Assembly (NCBI GenBank): GCA_018651925.1
Contig: JABIDC010000002.1
Span: forward strand, 1 to 49,609
Length of the DNA: 49,609 nucleotides
Reading direction: 5' to 3'
Source of the DNA: an archaeon
GTDB lineage: Archaea > Nanobdellota > Nanobdellia > Pacearchaeales > GW2011-AR1
Shown: piece after piece, positions 34,647-43,997 of the stretch
Layout: every line of letters begins with the position of its first letter
Position numbering within the stretch: position 1 is the stretch's first letter
Translations under genes and position numbers: made by a program
The notes under the pieces: model-generated
The model's database searches: none
Seen by the model: the letters and a program-made list of their open reading frames with translations, nothing else
What the model was told of the DNA's origin: nothing

Positions 34647-36350
34647 ATGAAGATTTTATGTTTGCATTGCGATTATATTGAATGGCAAGGATTGAAGAAA
34701 GCTTTGAAATCTATGGAGGATTTGACTGCAGAAGAAATTGCTAAGAAGAAAGTTGATGAATGTTTGGTTGTTTTGACTGCTGTTGAGAAAGGAGATAATG
34801 TTGAAGAATCTGTTCCATTGTTAATTGAAAATATTCAGAAAATTGCAAAAGATGTTAAGGCAGAAAATATTGTTTTGTATCCCTATGCTCATTTATCTAG
34901 TAATCTTGGTGCGCCAAAAATTGCAGTTGAAATTTTGAAAGATGCTGAAAAGAAATTGAAAAAAGAATTTAAGGTTTCTCGAGCTCCGTTTGGATATTAC
35001 AAAAGCTTTGAATTGAAAGTTAAGGGGCATCCTTTAAGTGAATTGTCAAGAGAAATTGTCGTTAAGGGAAATGAACAAGTTATTGAACTAGATGATAAAG
35101 AAAGAGGTAAGTTGCTTCATGAACTTTCTAAATCTAGGCTTGATACTTCTAAGTTGGCTGAAAATGATCATCGGATTATTGGTAAGAAAATGAATCTGTG
35201 GAGTTTTAATGCTGCAGCGCCTGGAATGGTTTTTTGGCATGATAAGGGACTTCATATTAAAAATAAATTAATTGATTATTGGAGGGAAGTTCATAGAAAA
35301 GCAAATTATGAAGAAATTTCAACTCCACAAATTATGGACAGGAAGCTTTGGGAAGTTTCTGGACATTGGGAAAAATATCATGAGAATATGTTTACTTCGG
35401 ATTATGAAAAAAGAGATTTTGCAGTAAAGCCAATGAATTGCCCTGGAGGAATGCTTGTTTACAAGGCGACTCCAAAATCTTATCGTGATTTGCCTCTTAG
35501 GGCAGGGGAGCTTGGAATTGTTCATAGGCAAGAATTATCTGGTGTTTTAGCTGGATTGTTTAGAGTTATTCAATTTACTCAAGATGATGCTCATATTTTT
35601 TGTACTGAAGATCAATTAGAAGATGAAATTGGAAAGATTATCGATTTAATTAATGAAATGTTTGGAGTGATGGGATTAACTTTAGATCATGTTGAATTAT
35701 GTACTCGGCCAGAAAAAAGAATTGGAGAAGAAAGGTTTTGGGATTTGGCTGAAAAATCTTTAGATAACGTTTTGAAAGCAAGAAAAATGAAATGTCAGTT
35801 GAATAAGGGAGATGGTGCTTTTTATGGGCCTAAGATTGATTTTCATTTGAAAGATTCATTGAATCGAACTTGGCAATGTTCAACAATCCAATTAGATATG
35901 GCTTTACCTGAAAGATTTGAATTAGAATATTCTGGAGAAGATGGAAAGATGAAAAGTCCAATAATGTTACATCGAGTTATTTATGGTTCTATTGAAAGGT
36001 TTATGGGGATTATTACTGAACAATATAATGGAAAGTTTCCAATGTGGCTTAGTCCTAATCAGGTAAAAGTTATGACGATGAATGATTCTGTTAATGATTA
36101 TGCAAAGGAAGTTTATGATTTATTTTATGCGGCTGATTTAAGAGTAGAATTAGATTCAAGAAATGAATCTATTGGAAAGAAGGTTCGTGAGGCTTCAATT
36201 GATCGATTTAATTATCTTGTAACTATTGGAGAAAATGAAGCAAAAGAAAAAGTTGTTGCAGTAAAGAAAAGAGATGAAAAAGAAGTTGTGAAATATAAAT
36301 TGGATGAGTTTATTTCTATGTTAAAAGAAGAAATTCAGAATCGTAAATGA
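34647..36350 (+). CDS. thrS: Threonyl-tRNA synthetase (archaeal type with N-terminal editing domain)
   Basis: MKILCLHCDYIEW; KPMNCPGGMLVYK; GEERFWDLAEKSLD; IMLHRVIYGSIERFMGIITE. Confidence 0.93.
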   Translation: MKILCLHCDYIEWQGLKKALKSMEDLTAEEIAKKKVDECLVVLTAVEKGDNVEESVPLLIENIQKIAKDVKAENIVLYPYAHLSSNLGAPKIAVEILKDAEKKLKKEFKVSRAPFGYYKSFELKVKGHPLSELSREIVVKGNEQVIELDDKERGKLLHELSKSRLDTSKLAENDHRIIGKKMNLWSFNAAAPGMVFWHDKGLHIKNKLIDYWREVHRKANYEEISTPQIMDRKLWEVSGHWEKYHENMFTSDYEKRDFAVKPMNCPGGMLVYKATPKSYRDLPLRAGELGIVHRQELSGVLAGLFRVIQFTQDDAHIFCTEDQLEDEIGKIIDLINEMFGVMGLTLDHVELCTRPEKRIGEERFWDLAEKSLDNVLKARKMKCQLNKGDGAFYGPKIDFHLKDSLNRTWQCSTIQLDMALPERFELEYSGEDGKMKSPIMLHRVIYGSIERFMGIITEQYNGKFPMWLSPNQVKVMTMNDSVNDYAKEVYDLFYAADLRVELDSRNESIGKKVREASIDRFNYLVTIGENEAKEKVVAVKKRDEKEVVKYKLDEFISMLKEEIQNRK

Positions 36351-36862
36351 ATTTTCAATTTTATTTAGAAAAGCTTTATGCAAATAAACATTTTATAGAA
36401 TTTCGTGAGGCGGAGAAAACTGCTTACCCTTGTTCTTGTTTTTTTTCTGTTGATAAAAAAGGGAAAGACGCAAAACAACATTTTGATTTTTATATTCCTG
36501 AGACAAAGAAATTATTTAGTTTTAAGTTAGAGTCTGGAGGGGAAAAAGTTCCTGTTGAAATGTTGGAAGATACGACTCCAAATGAGATTGGTTTGAATTA
36601 TGATTTTGATTTTAAAGAAGTTGAAAAGTTACTCTTGGTGAAAATGGAAGAAGGAAAGATTAAAGGTTCTATCGAGAAAATGCTTTTTTCTTTACAAAAA
36701 GTTGAAGGAAAAGAATTACTTGTTGGGACAGTCTTTTTGTCTATGATGGGATTAATTCAAACTCATATTGATATTTCTGAAATGAAAGTTATTCATTTTG
36801 AGAAAAAAAGTTTTTTTGATATGGTTAAGATTTCTGGTAGTGCTGGAAAAGGTGAGAAATAA
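36347..36862 (+). CDS. Hypothetical protein, translationally coupled to thrS
   Basis: ATGA overlap with thrS stop. Confidence 0.65.
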   Translation: MNFQFYLEKLYANKHFIEFREAEKTAYPCSCFFSVDKKGKDAKQHFDFYIPETKKLFSFKLESGGEKVPVEMLEDTTPNEIGLNYDFDFKEVEKLLLVKMEEGKIKGSIEKMLFSLQKVEGKELLVGTVFLSMMGLIQTHIDISEMKVIHFEKKSFFDMVKISGSAGKGEK

Positions 36863-36864
36863 AT

Positions 36865-37146
36865 TTACCAAATAATTTCAGTTTGAGCACGCCTAATGTT
36901 ATAATCTGTTAGTTTTCCTTGAATATATTGATATGCTTCATTTCCTGTTAATCTTTTTTCTTTCACTGTTTCTATTCCCGCTTCAATTAATGTTGGAAAT
37001 TCCCCTGTTTTGTGAAGAATTCTTGCAATTAACCCTCTGGCTCCAATTGCAACTTCTCCTACTAATAGTTTTCTTGATTGTTCTGTAGAAATTCCTAGAG
37101 CAATCATTTCTTCTGTTTGGATTGTTTCATAGTTTTTTTCTGCCAT
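36865..37146 (-). CDS. Hypothetical protein
   Basis: 93-aa open frame with ATG start and stop, convergent with 36347-36862. Confidence 0.6.
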   Translation of the reverse strand: MAEKNYETIQTEEMIALGISTEQSRKLLVGEVAIGARGLIARILHKTGEFPTLIEAGIETVKEKRLTGNEAYQYIQGKLTDYNIRRAQTEIIW

Positions 37147-37177
37147 AAATTTCTTTTCGGTTTAGAGTATTTAAGAA

Positions 37178-37783
37178 TTATTGTACTGGTTTTTTAACAA
37201 TAAAATTAATCATCATTTCTGAATTATAGTTTGGAATTATTTCAAATCCTGCTTCCTTGAAGAGGTTTTTTACTTCATCTTCTTCGTATAAATAATAATA
37301 TCTTATTCCTTTGTCTCTCCATTTGATTAGTTTGTCCCTTGGTGAGTTTCTTAATCTTTTTGATTTGTGATTCCAAACTCCAATAAATGCTTCTCCTCCT
37401 TTTTTTAAAACTCGATACATTTCTTCAACTGTTTCTTTCCTTTCCTTAGGTGTTTCTACGCAATGAAGTGCTGAAACACAAATTGCCGCGTCAAAAGATT
37501 CGTCTTCGAAGGGAAGTTTATTTGATTTTGAGTAAATGAATTCTGCAGGGATTTTTTCTTCTTTTGATTTTTCTTCAGCTAGTTTTAACATTTCTTTTGA
37601 AAAATCTAATTCATACATAATTCCATTTTTTATTTTTGCAAGATTTCTTCCAGAGCCTGAACCTATGTCAAGTATTTTTCCTGAGTGTTCTTTTAGAAAG
37701 TTAACCACATTTAGTGGAGGCATTTTTTTATATTCGTGCCACTCTTCTGCAATATTGTCCCATACTTTTTCTTGGTTTTCCAT
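37178..37783 (-). CDS. SAM methyltransferase, Trm9/ALKBH8-like (tRNA wobble uridine)
   Basis: VWDNIAEEWHEYKKMP, ILDIGSGSGRNL, ICVSALHCVETPKERKETVEEMYRVLKKGGEAFIGVWN. Confidence 0.8.
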   Translation of the reverse strand: MENQEKVWDNIAEEWHEYKKMPPLNVVNFLKEHSGKILDIGSGSGRNLAKIKNGIMYELDFSKEMLKLAEEKSKEEKIPAEFIYSKSNKLPFEDESFDAAICVSALHCVETPKERKETVEEMYRVLKKGGEAFIGVWNHKSKRLRNSPRDKLIKWRDKGIRYYYLYEEDEVKNLFKEAGFEIIPNYNSEMMINFIVKKPVQ

Positions 37784-37868
37784 AAATAATGTTTGTGATG
37801 AGGATTTAAAAGTTTAATTAAATTATTTTTCCAGTAAGGTTTATTAATGATGAATTCTTTAATTTTTT

Positions 37869-39371
37869 ATGATAAGGGATAAATTAAAATTTAATCTTTT
37901 AATTGTTTTAGTTGGACTTTTTTTAGTTGGGTTTTTCTTTTCTTATATCGGACTCCCCAGTATTACTGGGCACGCTGTTGTGGATGGAATTTCTAAGACA
38001 AAAGTTTCTAATCTTATTTTAGAAAAGGATACAAAAGATTATGATCTTATTTATGAACGTCAAAAGGCAGAAGATTGGATTGATTCATTGAAGAAAAGCA
38101 ATAACGGTGGTCCTGGATGGATTGTTGTTAATGATGCTCCTGATACTTATCATGGTTATGTTTATGATAATGCAATGGCAATTATCGCTTACACGATGTC
38201 AGGAGATTATTCAAATGCCAAAGATATTCTTAATTTCTTGAAACTCCATCAAACTGAAGATGGAGCATTTTATGATATGATGTACACCAATGGAGTATCA
38301 GAAAATGGAGCAAGACATAGCGGAAATCAGGCTTGGACCTTGTATGCTATTGCTTTTTACATGTATGAAACGGGGGATTTTGGAGCAAGTAATTCTTATT
38401 TATTAATGGCTGAAGATACTGCTGCTTGGCTAATTGAAAGACAAGAGTCTGATGGAGGGATTACTGGCGGAATTGGTAGTTTTTCTGGTAATGAACTTGC
38501 ATGGACTAGCACCGAACATAATATTGATTCTTATTTTGCATTTAAGTTGTTCTATTATTTGCCCACTAAGTTTTCAAGCTTATCATTTAATACGGATTAT
38601 TTATCTGCTATGAATGAATGTAAGAGATGGATTTTAGATGAGGGATGGAATTATTATGAGAATAGATTTAATCGGGGAGAGAATGATCCATATAAATCTC
38701 TTGATACTCAAACTCTTGGTTCACTTTTTCTTGCAGATATAAATGAAACAATTATGCAATATGACGTAATTAATTTTGCCCAAATAAATTTGCATGATAC
38801 TACCAGTAGGACTGTTGGAACAAACAATGTTTATTATGAGGGATTTAAGGAAAATGAGTATGGCAACCATTGGTTAGAAGGAACAATGCAAATGTCTACA
38901 TCCTATATTCGAAGGGGTTTACCTGGTTATGGGCGTTTGTATTTAGATGAGGTGATTAAAAGTGATGATCCTGCATATACTCTTGGACATCCAAATGAAG
39001 ATAATGATGGAGATGGAGGAAAGCAATATTATATGGAAGGTCCGGTTATTGGGGAGCAACCAGGAACTGTTCTTTGGATGATTTTTGCAATTAATGAATA
39101 TCTTAATGATAGAGAAAAAATTTTCTTTTCAACCCCATTTTCTCTTTACGATCTTAATTGTGATGGGGAAGTTAATTTGGCGGATACAGGAATATTCTCT
39201 AGCGCATTTCATGACTCTACTCCAGATTACAATGAGGGAAGCACTTATTTTTGTTCGGATTATAGTCATGATGGGGAACTTACTTTGGCTGATGTAAGTC
39301 TCTTTTATCAAGGTTTCTCCGGTAATGGTTTTAGTGAAGAGAATAATTGCTGTGTTACAATTTTTGAATAA
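37869..39371 (+). CDS. Secreted alpha/alpha-toroid glycosidase-like protein with C-terminal dockerin-like repeat pair
   Basis: N-terminal TM; Trp/Tyr-rich helical repeats; DLNCDGEVNLADTGIFSSAF and DYSHDGELTLADVSLFYQGF. Confidence 0.7.
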   Translation: MIRDKLKFNLLIVLVGLFLVGFFFSYIGLPSITGHAVVDGISKTKVSNLILEKDTKDYDLIYERQKAEDWIDSLKKSNNGGPGWIVVNDAPDTYHGYVYDNAMAIIAYTMSGDYSNAKDILNFLKLHQTEDGAFYDMMYTNGVSENGARHSGNQAWTLYAIAFYMYETGDFGASNSYLLMAEDTAAWLIERQESDGGITGGIGSFSGNELAWTSTEHNIDSYFAFKLFYYLPTKFSSLSFNTDYLSAMNECKRWILDEGWNYYENRFNRGENDPYKSLDTQTLGSLFLADINETIMQYDVINFAQINLHDTTSRTVGTNNVYYEGFKENEYGNHWLEGTMQMSTSYIRRGLPGYGRLYLDEVIKSDDPAYTLGHPNEDNDGDGGKQYYMEGPVIGEQPGTVLWMIFAINEYLNDREKIFFSTPFSLYDLNCDGEVNLADTGIFSSAFHDSTPDYNEGSTYFCSDYSHDGELTLADVSLFYQGFSGNGFSEENNCCVTIFE

Positions 39372-39425
39372 ATTTTATTTTATTTAATTACCAACTTTTT
39401 TAAAATCATTATTTCTTAAAATTAG

Positions 39426-40814
39426 ATGATAGTTAAAGAATATACTGGAAATGAGGTGAAAAAACCTGTCCGGACGATTTCAGGAGTTACTCCTTTGGCA
39501 GTTGTTTTGAAGCCGAAAAAGTGTAGTCATGGAACTTGTATTTATTGTCCTGGAGGAAGTGATGTCCCCCAAAGTTATACTGATAAGAGTCCTGCAGTTA
39601 TGCGGGCAATGGCTTTGAAGTTTGATCCCTTGGAACAAGTTAAGAATAGGTTGCGTGCATTAAACGCGATGAATCATCCAACAGATAAAATCGAATTAAT
39701 TTTGTTGGGAGGGACTTTTTTAGAATATCCAGAAAAATATCAAGATGAATTTATTAAGAAATGTTATGATGGTTTAAATGAATGTGCTTCAGAAAGTTTA
39801 GAAGAAGCTCAAAAAATAAATGAAACTTCGGAACATCGTTGTGTTGCAATGTGTTTGGAAACTCGTCCTGATTCTTGTACTAAAGAAGGGATTAAACGAA
39901 TGAGAAAATTTGGTTGTACTCGCGTTGAAATTGGTGTTCAAAATCCAGATGATGAGATTTATGAAATAATTAAACGAGGTCATAATGTCCAAGAGGTTAT
40001 TGATTCTACTAAAAGGTTGAAAAATGCTGGGTTTAAATTAGGTTATCATATAATGCCGGGATTGCCTGGAAGTAATTATGAAAAAGATATGGTTAATTTT
40101 AATAAAATTTTCAAAGATGAATCTTTTCGTCCAGATCAGTTGAAGATTTATCCTTGTCAGATTATTGAAAAATCTCCTTTGGCAACCTTGCACGAAAAAC
40201 TTAATTTTATTCCTTATGGTGCAGAAACGACCAAGAAAATTGTAAAAGATATTATGAAAATTATTCCAGAATATTGTCGGGTTATGCGTGTTATGAGAGA
40301 AATTCCAAAAGAAAAACTTGTCCAAGGTTTGATAAAGTTAGATGTGAGAAAAGATGCAGAAACTGAATTAAGAGATTCAGGAATAAAGATCGAAGAAATT
40401 CGAATGAGAGAAATTGGATTTAATCAAAAAGGATTGAATAAAGATTTGAGTTTAAGAGTTGTTGAATATGGTGCGTCAAAAGGGAAAGAATTCTTTTTGC
40501 AAATTGTGAATAAAGATAATATTTTGTTTGGTTTGCTTCGGTTGAGATTTCCAGATGAAACTTTTCTTGAAGGATTAGAAAATTCTGCAATTGTTCGAGA
40601 GATTCATGTTTACGGTCAAGCTTTGAAATTAGGTGAAACAGGGGAATTGTCTCAGCACAAAGGTTTGGGAAAAATGCTTTTGGCAAAGGCTGAGGAAATT
40701 TCGAAAGAAAATAGTTTTGAAAAGATTTCAGTTATTTCTGGAATTGGAGTTCGGGAGTATTATAAGAAATTAGGGTATTTTTTGAAAGGAACCTATATGG
40801 TCAAAAATTTATAA
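39426..40814 (+). CDS. elp3: Elp3-type tRNA wobble-uridine acetyltransferase (radical SAM + GNAT)
   Basis: KCSHGTCIYCPGGSDVPQSYTDKSPA; LGGTFLEYP; ETRPDSC; QHKGLGKMLLAKAE. Confidence 0.94.
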   Translation: MIVKEYTGNEVKKPVRTISGVTPLAVVLKPKKCSHGTCIYCPGGSDVPQSYTDKSPAVMRAMALKFDPLEQVKNRLRALNAMNHPTDKIELILLGGTFLEYPEKYQDEFIKKCYDGLNECASESLEEAQKINETSEHRCVAMCLETRPDSCTKEGIKRMRKFGCTRVEIGVQNPDDEIYEIIKRGHNVQEVIDSTKRLKNAGFKLGYHIMPGLPGSNYEKDMVNFNKIFKDESFRPDQLKIYPCQIIEKSPLATLHEKLNFIPYGAETTKKIVKDIMKIIPEYCRVMRVMREIPKEKLVQGLIKLDVRKDAETELRDSGIKIEEIRMREIGFNQKGLNKDLSLRVVEYGASKGKEFFLQIVNKDNILFGLLRLRFPDETFLEGLENSAIVREIHVYGQALKLGETGELSQHKGLGKMLLAKAEEISKENSFEKISVISGIGVREYYKKLGYFLKGTYMVKNL

Positions 40815-40836
40815 ATTAACTTTTCTTATTTTATTT

Positions 40837-41307
40837 ATGAAGAATTCTTTTAAGAAGGGACTTGGGTTTGGGATTACTTCTGGGGTTATTACAACTTTGG
40901 GTTTAATTATTGGACTTTATGCTGGAACTGCTTCGAGGATTGCTATTTTGGGAGGGATTATTACAATTGCTATTGCTGATTCTTTTTCTGATTCTCTCGG
41001 CATTCATTTATCTGAAGAGGCCGTAGGAAAGAAAACTAAACCGATTTGGGAATCAATGGGATTTACTTTTTTATTTAAATTAATTTTTGCAGGAATCTTT
41101 GTTCTTCCTTTTTTGTTTTTTGGTTTAGAATCTGCAGTTATTTTGAGCGTGGTTTGGGGATTTTTAGTTTTGGGAATATTTAGTTTCTTTATTGCAAAAC
41201 AAAATAAAACTTCAATCATTGGGGCAATTTTGGAACATTTGGGAATAGCTGTTTTGGTTGTGGCAATTACCTATTATGTTGGAACAATTATTGGAACAAT
41301 TTTTTAA
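40837..41307 (+). CDS. VIT/CCC1-like membrane protein
   Basis: GFGITSGVITTLGLIIGLYAGT...ADSFSDSLGIHLSEE; three to four further TM segments. Confidence 0.65.
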   Translation: MKNSFKKGLGFGITSGVITTLGLIIGLYAGTASRIAILGGIITIAIADSFSDSLGIHLSEEAVGKKTKPIWESMGFTFLFKLIFAGIFVLPFLFFGLESAVILSVVWGFLVLGIFSFFIAKQNKTSIIGAILEHLGIAVLVVAITYYVGTIIGTIF

Positions 41308-42104
41308 GAATTATTTGTTTGATTAATTAAAGTTTCATTTTCAGTTTCCGTTTCACTTTCTTCTTCATCTTCTGAAACCATAAATGCCCACCATGGAGTA
41401 TTCATTTTAAGTAATTCGCCTGTTTCTGCATCAATTTCTTCTTCTATCTTTAACTTCATTTTGAAAATTCCTAGAAATTTTCCGTTTTTATTTGCTTCAA
41501 TGTTATAGATTACTTTTGGAATATTTTTGTGAACTTTTTCTTCTAATTCAATAGATATATTTTGAGTGTGTAATTGTTCTCTTATTCTTGAATAAATCTC
41601 ATCTGGAAGGAAATTAATTGTTGTTTCGTTTCCATTTGAGAGCATTGCACGAATGATTGATTCATTTCCTTGATTAATTGTTTTTAGTTTTAGTTTTGAT
41701 TCTACTTCTGGGCCTTTTCCTTCAACACTTATTTTTTGAATGATTTCTCCATTTTTTTCTTTTTCTTCAATTTTTATCTTATAGGTTATTTCTGTCCCAT
41801 TTTCATACCTAATTCTTCTTTGGATTTCTATTTTTTGTTTTCCATTTTCAAATTCAATTTCTTTTTCTTCTTCCATCACATACCCTTCGAATTGGGTGCT
41901 TGTTTTTTCTTTTGTTTTACTTTTGTCCTTGTTTTCGTCAAAATCCTCTTCTTCATCAAAATCTTCTGAATCTTCCTCTTCTTCAAATTCATTTTCTGAC
42001 TCATTTTCCTCAAAGTCATCATCTTCCGCAGAGATGAGATTAGAATGAATTGAGATGCCAAAGACGAAAGAGAGTAATAAGAAAGTTAATAATATTTTAT
42101 TCAT
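41304..42104 (-). CDS. Secreted acidic protein, unknown
   Basis: Start moved to MNKILLTFLLLSFVFG (42104), whose TATATAAA box lies 22 nt upstream; signal peptide then Asp/Glu-rich tract. Confidence 0.7.
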   Translation of the reverse strand: MNKILLTFLLLSFVFGISIHSNLISAEDDDFEENESENEFEEEEDSEDFDEEEDFDENKDKSKTKEKTSTQFEGYVMEEEKEIEFENGKQKIEIQRRIRYENGTEITYKIKIEEKEKNGEIIQKISVEGKGPEVESKLKLKTINQGNESIIRAMLSNGNETTINFLPDEIYSRIREQLHTQNISIELEEKVHKNIPKVIYNIEANKNGKFLGIFKMKLKIEEEIDAETGELLKMNTPWWAFMVSEDEEESETETENETLINQTNNS

Positions 42105-42154
42105 ATTTGGGGGAGAACTATTTTCTTTATATATTTTTTCACGTATGAATTTTA

Positions 42155-42979
42155 TTATATTTTTATTTTTCCTTCTTGCCAATCTTTTAGAATTTTTCTT
42201 GCAGTTTGATCAAAATTAACTTCGTTTCCTTTTTTTAATAAATTCCATTTTCTTCCAAGTTCTTCAATTAATTCTTCTGGATTTTCAGTTTCAATCTTGT
42301 AATGTTCTTTGATTTGTTCTTGGTATTCTTTCATTAATTCTGCCACAACTAATTCTGGATCTTTTACTTGGGAGAAAGATCTTGCTCCAACTTTAGTATG
42401 TTTTGATATTGCAATTGAATCAGAACTTGTATATTCTTTTTTTGGGATTACTCCGGGGGAATCTATCAAAGTTATTTCATTAGTCAGTTTTAATTTTTGT
42501 AATCCTTTTGTAAATCCTGCTTCAGAACCAGTTCCTGCAGATTTTTTTCCAATTAGAAGATTGATTAATGAACTTTTTCCGGTGTTTGGATAACCAATAA
42601 CTCCTACAATTATTTTATCAAATTTTTCTTTTAATGGTTTATTTATGCTCTTTGAAACTTCTTTTATTTTATTTCTTAATTCTTTTATTCCTTTTTTGTC
42701 TTTACATGTAACTAAAACATGGGGATATAGATTTTTTTTAGTATTTTTGGTTAAATCTGATTTATTGATAACATAAATTATTCTTTTTCCCTTTTTTTTA
42801 ATGTCTTCTTCAAGTTCAAGGTTTCTTGTGTCGTCAATAAATCTTGCGTCAAGGACTTCGAGGATTATATCTGAGTCTGTTAAGACTTTTTGCAAAAGAT
42901 CGGGATATTTGATTTTTTGCTTTCGCATTTTTGCAATATTCCCTGTTCTACGTGACGAAAAACTATATCTTACTCTCAT
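42155..42979 (-). CDS. Circularly permuted GTPase (YlqF/Nog2-like)
   Basis: Motif order INKSDL (G4) then GYPNTGKSSLINLL (G1) then DSPGVI (G3). Confidence 0.88.
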   Translation of the reverse strand: MRVRYSFSSRRTGNIAKMRKQKIKYPDLLQKVLTDSDIILEVLDARFIDDTRNLELEEDIKKKGKRIIYVINKSDLTKNTKKNLYPHVLVTCKDKKGIKELRNKIKEVSKSINKPLKEKFDKIIVGVIGYPNTGKSSLINLLIGKKSAGTGSEAGFTKGLQKLKLTNEITLIDSPGVIPKKEYTSSDSIAISKHTKVGARSFSQVKDPELVVAELMKEYQEQIKEHYKIETENPEELIEELGRKWNLLKKGNEVNFDQTARKILKDWQEGKIKI

Positions 42980-43066
42980 AATAATTTTAAGAATTGTAGG
43001 TTTAAGAGGTTTTGGGAGTTATTGGGTTGCGATAAGACTTATAAATAAAAAAGATTATTGGTGAGG

Positions 43067-43123
43067 ATGAAAAATAAAAAGAATAAAAATAATTTAAAGT
43101 TTGGGAAAAAAATTCGAAAATGA
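43067..43123 (+). CDS. Possible 18-aa leader mini-ORF overlapping the GT2 start
   Basis: MKNKKNKNNLKFGKKIRK*; TTATAAAT box at about 43039-43046 gives the 22-nt spacing to this ATG; ATGA overlap with 43120. Confidence 0.35.
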   Translation: MKNKKNKNNLKFGKKIRK

Positions 43124-43983
43124 GAAACTTGAATGGGAAATTAGATCATGTAGTGCCAGGAGATAAATCTTTTGATTATTATCGAAGTTTGGTTTTAAGA
43201 GAAGGTTTTCCCTTAATTAGTTTGGTTGTGCCGACTTATAATTTTGAAAAATATGTTGGAGAGACAATTGATTCAATTAAGGCTCAAACTTTAGATTCTT
43301 CTTTGTTTGAAGTTCTTTTTGTTGATGATTGTTCTACGGATAGAACTGTTGGTGCGACTGTGGAGGGTATTGCTGGAATAGAAAATGCTTCTTCAATTGT
43401 GACTCGTCAAAATGGGGGCTCCTCTCGAACAAAGAATTATGGTATTCGTTCTTCTAGGGGAAGATATGTGATGCTTTTAGATGGAGATGATTTTTTGGAA
43501 CCAACTGCATTAGAGGCCACACTTAGATTTATGGAACAAAATCCAGGAGTTAAATATTCATATTCTCAACATCGGAAAGTAGATTCTGCTGGAAAACCTT
43601 TGTATGTTAAGGAAGGATATGATTTTTCTCGTGAGAGGTTGCTGAATTTTAATTTTGTTGGAGCGGTGGAGTGTTTTAATCGAGAGTTATTTTTAGAAAT
43701 TGGGGGATATCGTGATGTTCTTGTTGAGGATTATGATTTTGCTTTAAGGGCTAGTGAAGTTTTGGGAGATGGAGAAATTGCGAGAAATCCTCAAGTTCTT
43801 TATAATCATCGTCTTCATGGAGGAAATAAAAGTGAGGGAAAAGAGGTTGTGCGTCAATCTGCAATTGATGTTATTCGGGATTCTTTGAGAAGAAAAGAGG
43901 GATTAGTCGCAGATGTAAGATTTAGTCCAGATTTTGAAGTAAAAGAACCATATAGTTGTTTTGAATGGGGGATTGCTGGATAG
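43120..43983 (+). CDS. Family 2 glycosyltransferase
   Basis: LISLVVPTYNFEKYVGETIDSIKAQTL; FVDDCSTD; YVMLLDGDDFLEP. Confidence 0.9.
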   Translation: MRNLNGKLDHVVPGDKSFDYYRSLVLREGFPLISLVVPTYNFEKYVGETIDSIKAQTLDSSLFEVLFVDDCSTDRTVGATVEGIAGIENASSIVTRQNGGSSRTKNYGIRSSRGRYVMLLDGDDFLEPTALEATLRFMEQNPGVKYSYSQHRKVDSAGKPLYVKEGYDFSRERLLNFNFVGAVECFNRELFLEIGGYRDVLVEDYDFALRASEVLGDGEIARNPQVLYNHRLHGGNKSEGKEVVRQSAIDVIRDSLRRKEGLVADVRFSPDFEVKEPYSCFEWGIAG

Positions 43984-43997
43984 CGAGGTTAATCAAA

